This document shows, in pieces, positions 6,278 to 6,360 of a stretch of 6,360 nucleotides of DNA (position 1 is the stretch's first letter; the number at the start of each line of letters is the position of its first letter). The notes beneath the pieces are model-generated. The model saw only the letters and a list, made by a program, of their open reading frames with translations. It was not told the origin of the DNA and ran no database searches. The translations under genes and the position numbers were made by a program. The stretch lies in contig JACVCQ010000153.1 of assembly GCA_016741945.1 (NCBI GenBank), positions 1-6,360 on the forward strand, given 5' to 3'. The DNA comes from Chitinophagaceae bacterium (lineage in GTDB: Bacteria > Bacteroidota > Bacteroidia > Chitinophagales > Chitinophagaceae).

Positions 6278-6360
<83 letters not shown>

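Overview
The window is a piece of a Bacteroidota chromosome, possibly Chitinophagales-like (the lower rank is a guess). The evidence is low-to-moderate GC, almost no Shine-Dalgarno sequences before the starts, a TTTG/TAnnTTTG-type promoter, and protein sequences typical of that phylum. The right end dissolves into an 83-base poly-C tract that is almost certainly a sequencing or assembly artefact, so real sequence ends near 6277.

Layout: (1) 1-466, minus strand: the 5' part of a secreted GH16 beta-glucanase, cut by the window edge. (2) 467-711: a divergent intergenic region. Its right half holds a compact, complete-looking histidine attenuator: a promoter (544-575), a 16-codon leader peptide with five His codons (582-632), mutually exclusive RNA arms, and an intrinsic terminator (667-700) ending 11 bases before hisG. 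Nothing clear is seen in 467-540. (3) 712-3940: hisG, hisD and hisC, tightly spaced. (4) 3988-5711: a secreted PQQ-type (glucose/sorbosone) sugar dehydrogenase and a small secreted c-type cytochrome, which look like an oxidation module and its electron acceptor. (5) 5715-6277: the beginning of hisB (histidinol-phosphatase domain), truncated before the imidazoleglycerol-phosphate dehydratase domain.

The his genes follow the classical hisG-hisD-hisC-hisB order, but the dehydrogenase-cytochrome pair sits between hisC and hisB on the same strand with short gaps (47, 8 and 3 bases). The redox pair may therefore be transcribed with, and partly controlled by, the histidine attenuator. hisD and hisB each carry one in-frame stop codon, with fully conserved protein sequence continuing in the same frame after it. 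These are either two base-call errors or very recent nonsense mutations; the artefactual contig end makes errors plausible.

The most interesting element is the his leader: ribosome-mediated attenuation whose promoter lies so close to the leader AUG that the leader mRNA would be leaderless or nearly so.
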